Shown here one piece after another: positions 62,826 to 64,000 of a stretch of DNA of 64,000 nt. Every line of letters starts with the position of its first letter. Positions within the stretch are counted from its first letter, which is position 1. The DNA comes from Deltaproteobacteria bacterium (GTDB taxonomy: Bacteria; Myxococcota_A; Polyangia; Polyangiales; JADJMO01): NCBI GenBank assembly GCA_025363655.1, contig JANYDK010000073.1, forward strand, positions 175,775 through 239,774. The letters are read 5' to 3'. The notes beneath the pieces are model-generated. The model was not told the DNA's origin. It ran no database searches and saw only the letters and a program-made list of their open reading frames with translations. The translations under genes and the position numbers were made by a program.

Positions 62826-62845
62826 CGGCCTAACGTCGTGATCGC

Positions 62846-64000
62846 ATGATCGCGGCGCTCCCGCCGGTGCTTCCGAGCTTCGCGCGGGTGGCGGCTCGAA
62901 ACGCCGATGCCGTCGCAGTCACCTTCGGCGAGACGTCGGTCACCTATGGCGAGCTCGCTTCGCGAAGTCGTCGTCTCGCCGCGTACCTCATCTCGCGTGG
63001 CGTCGGCCCCGAGGTCCCCGTCGGCGTCCGCATGCCTCTTTCGATCGAGCTGGTGGTCGCGCTCCTCGGAGTGCTCGAAGCAGGTGGCGTCTACCTTCCG
63101 CTCGACCCGACGCACCCGGAGGCGATGCTCGCCGCCATTCTCGCCGACACCCGACCTGCGTTGGTCTTGCACGAGGGTTCGGAAGCGGCGCTCCCGAAGC
63201 CTGCGACGAAAGGCGGCGAAGACGAGGCGGGCGAAGCGGATCCCTCGCGCGCCGCGACGCTGTTCTTCACCTCGGGCACCACGGGCAAGCCGAAGGGTGT
63301 CGTCGGTACGCTCGCGAACCTCGCGCACCACGTCGGCGTCGCGCGAGAGGCGTATCGTTTCTGCGAGGACGACGTCTTCCTCGCCGTGGCGAGGCCGACC
63401 TTCAGCATCAGCATTTTCGAGCTGCTTTCCCCGCTCTGTGTGGGTGCTCGCCTTCGTCTCCTATCCCGCGACGAGGTGCTGAGCCCCAGCGACTTGGCCG
63501 CGGCGATCGAAGGCGTGACCGTGCTTCACTTCGGCCCCAGCCTGCTCGCCAGCCTCTTCCGCCATCTGCGGGTTCAGGGACTCCAGGGACACGCGCGCCG
63601 CACATTTCCCGGCGTAAGGCACGCTTCGAGCGGCGGTGATCACGTGCCGCCCGACGTGCGCGCCGAGATGCACGTGGTCTTTCCCAACGCCGAGGTGTTC
63701 GTCATCTACGGATGCACCGAGGTGAGCTGCATGGCGACCACCGCACGAAGCGAGCACGGAGAAGGGCGCGCGTCGGTCGGTGCACCGTTCCCTGGCGTCA
63801 CGATCCGTCTCCTCGACGAGGCCGGGCTCGACGTCGCGCGAGGTGAACTCGGCGAGGTCCACATCGCAGGCGCCGGCTGCGCACGCGGGTACTTCGGGGA
63901 CGAGCCGATGACCGCCGAGAGATTCGTCGACCGCGGGGGGTTGCGCTTCTACGCATCCGGCGATCTCGGTCGTCTCGGAGAACGCAGCGAGCTCGAGCTC
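62846..64000 (+). CDS. Amino-acid/acyl adenylation enzyme (AMP-binding), 3' end outside window
   Basis: ATG 62846 opens a frame that stays open to the last base (385 codons). It begins FARVAARNADAVAVTFGETS and VTYGELASRSRRLAAYLIS. It contains AGGVYLPLDPTHPEAML, the ATP loop FFTSGTTGKPKGVVG, the A5-type IYGCTEVSC, and GELGEVHIAGAGCARGYFGD followed by YASGDLGRLGE (A7-type). This is an intact adenylate-forming domain of the NRPS/amino-acid adenylation type. Condensation or carrier domains would lie beyond the window. It is 20 bases downstream of the exporter gene and could open a peptide biosynthesis cluster. Confidence 0.88.
   Translation, partial: MIAALPPVLPSFARVAARNADAVAVTFGETSVTYGELASRSRRLAAYLISRGVGPEVPVGVRMPLSIELVVALLGVLEAGGVYLPLDPTHPEAMLAAILADTRPALVLHEGSEAALPKPATKGGEDEAGEADPSRAATLFFTSGTTGKPKGVVGTLANLAHHVGVAREAYRFCEDDVFLAVARPTFSISIFELLSPLCVGARLRLLSRDEVLSPSDLAAAIEGVTVLHFGPSLLASLFRHLRVQGLQGHARRTFPGVRHASSGGDHVPPDVRAEMHVVFPNAEVFVIYGCTEVSCMATTARSEHGEGRASVGAPFPGVTIRLLDEAGLDVARGELGEVHIAGAGCARGYFGDEPMTAERFVDRGGLRFYASGDLGRLGERSELEL

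Overview
This is about 64 kb of very GC-rich DNA (roughly 70% G+C by eye). Genes are densely packed on both strands, ATGA/GTGA/TTGA stop-start overlaps are frequent, and GTG and TTG starts are common. The content points to the phylum Myxococcota, most likely a Polyangiales/Labilithrix-like soil myxobacterium. The main clues are proteins with a TIGR02996-type repeat-companion motif, many TetR regulators and hybrid kinases, vWA lipoproteins, an OPT transporter, a PhaC-like/AMP-binding fusion, and the NPSVKKREKERARKERQ small protein beside an RRM protein. No rRNA, tRNA, CRISPR array, integrase or transposase was recognised.

Region 1 (1-15,990) starts inside a TPR protein. It continues with a DedA protein and lipoprotein hydrolase, a ClC channel, a TetR regulator with two palindromic operators facing an HpnA-like reductase operon, a second TetR with a hydrolase, a HAD protein, an OPT transporter, MsrA with a co-translated partner, a sensor kinase and class I fumarase. 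Region 2 (16,000-28,000) holds a PhaC-like/AMP-ligase fusion, a cysteine synthase-like enzyme, a Baeyer-Villiger-type monooxygenase divergent from a GST, an exported pirin, an MFS exporter next to a single IucA/IucC siderophore synthetase, and an MpaB-type oxygenase. Region 3 (28,000-47,000) holds modABC, an autoregulated hydrolase-TetR operon with a perfect 26-bp operator, a UDP-xylose/glycopolymer cluster, a vWA lipoprotein, a hybrid kinase, an RRM protein with its 62-aa partner, an EthA-like monooxygenase followed by a gene remnant, Ada, and an ECF sigma factor with an NTF2-like tail.

Region 4 (about 46,700-61,800) is the most interesting. Nine tightly packed plus-strand genes encode a radical-SAM activase-like protein, two uncharacterised proteins, a soluble FtsH-like protein with one intact AAA+ domain and an HEAGH M41 zinc-protease site, a 91-aa protein, a 1095-aa protein, a MoxR ATPase, a vWA-like protein without a MIDAS motif, and a TIGR02996 protein. 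A divergent second TIGR02996 protein and a Cys-rich exported protein lie next to it. The layout matches the FtsH-vWA-MoxR ternary NTP-dependent systems proposed from comparative genomics as conflict or stress systems. The radical-SAM component, the paired TIGR02996 proteins and the repeat-built moxR/vWA junction are features I cannot place in a described system.

The window ends (61,845-64,000) with a YeiH-type exporter and the start of an adenylation enzyme cut by the window edge. Across the window, short 9-, 12- and 15-bp tandem duplications recur at gene ends and in linkers. Outside genes there is one 9-bp array and one 14-bp triplication at a gene junction.
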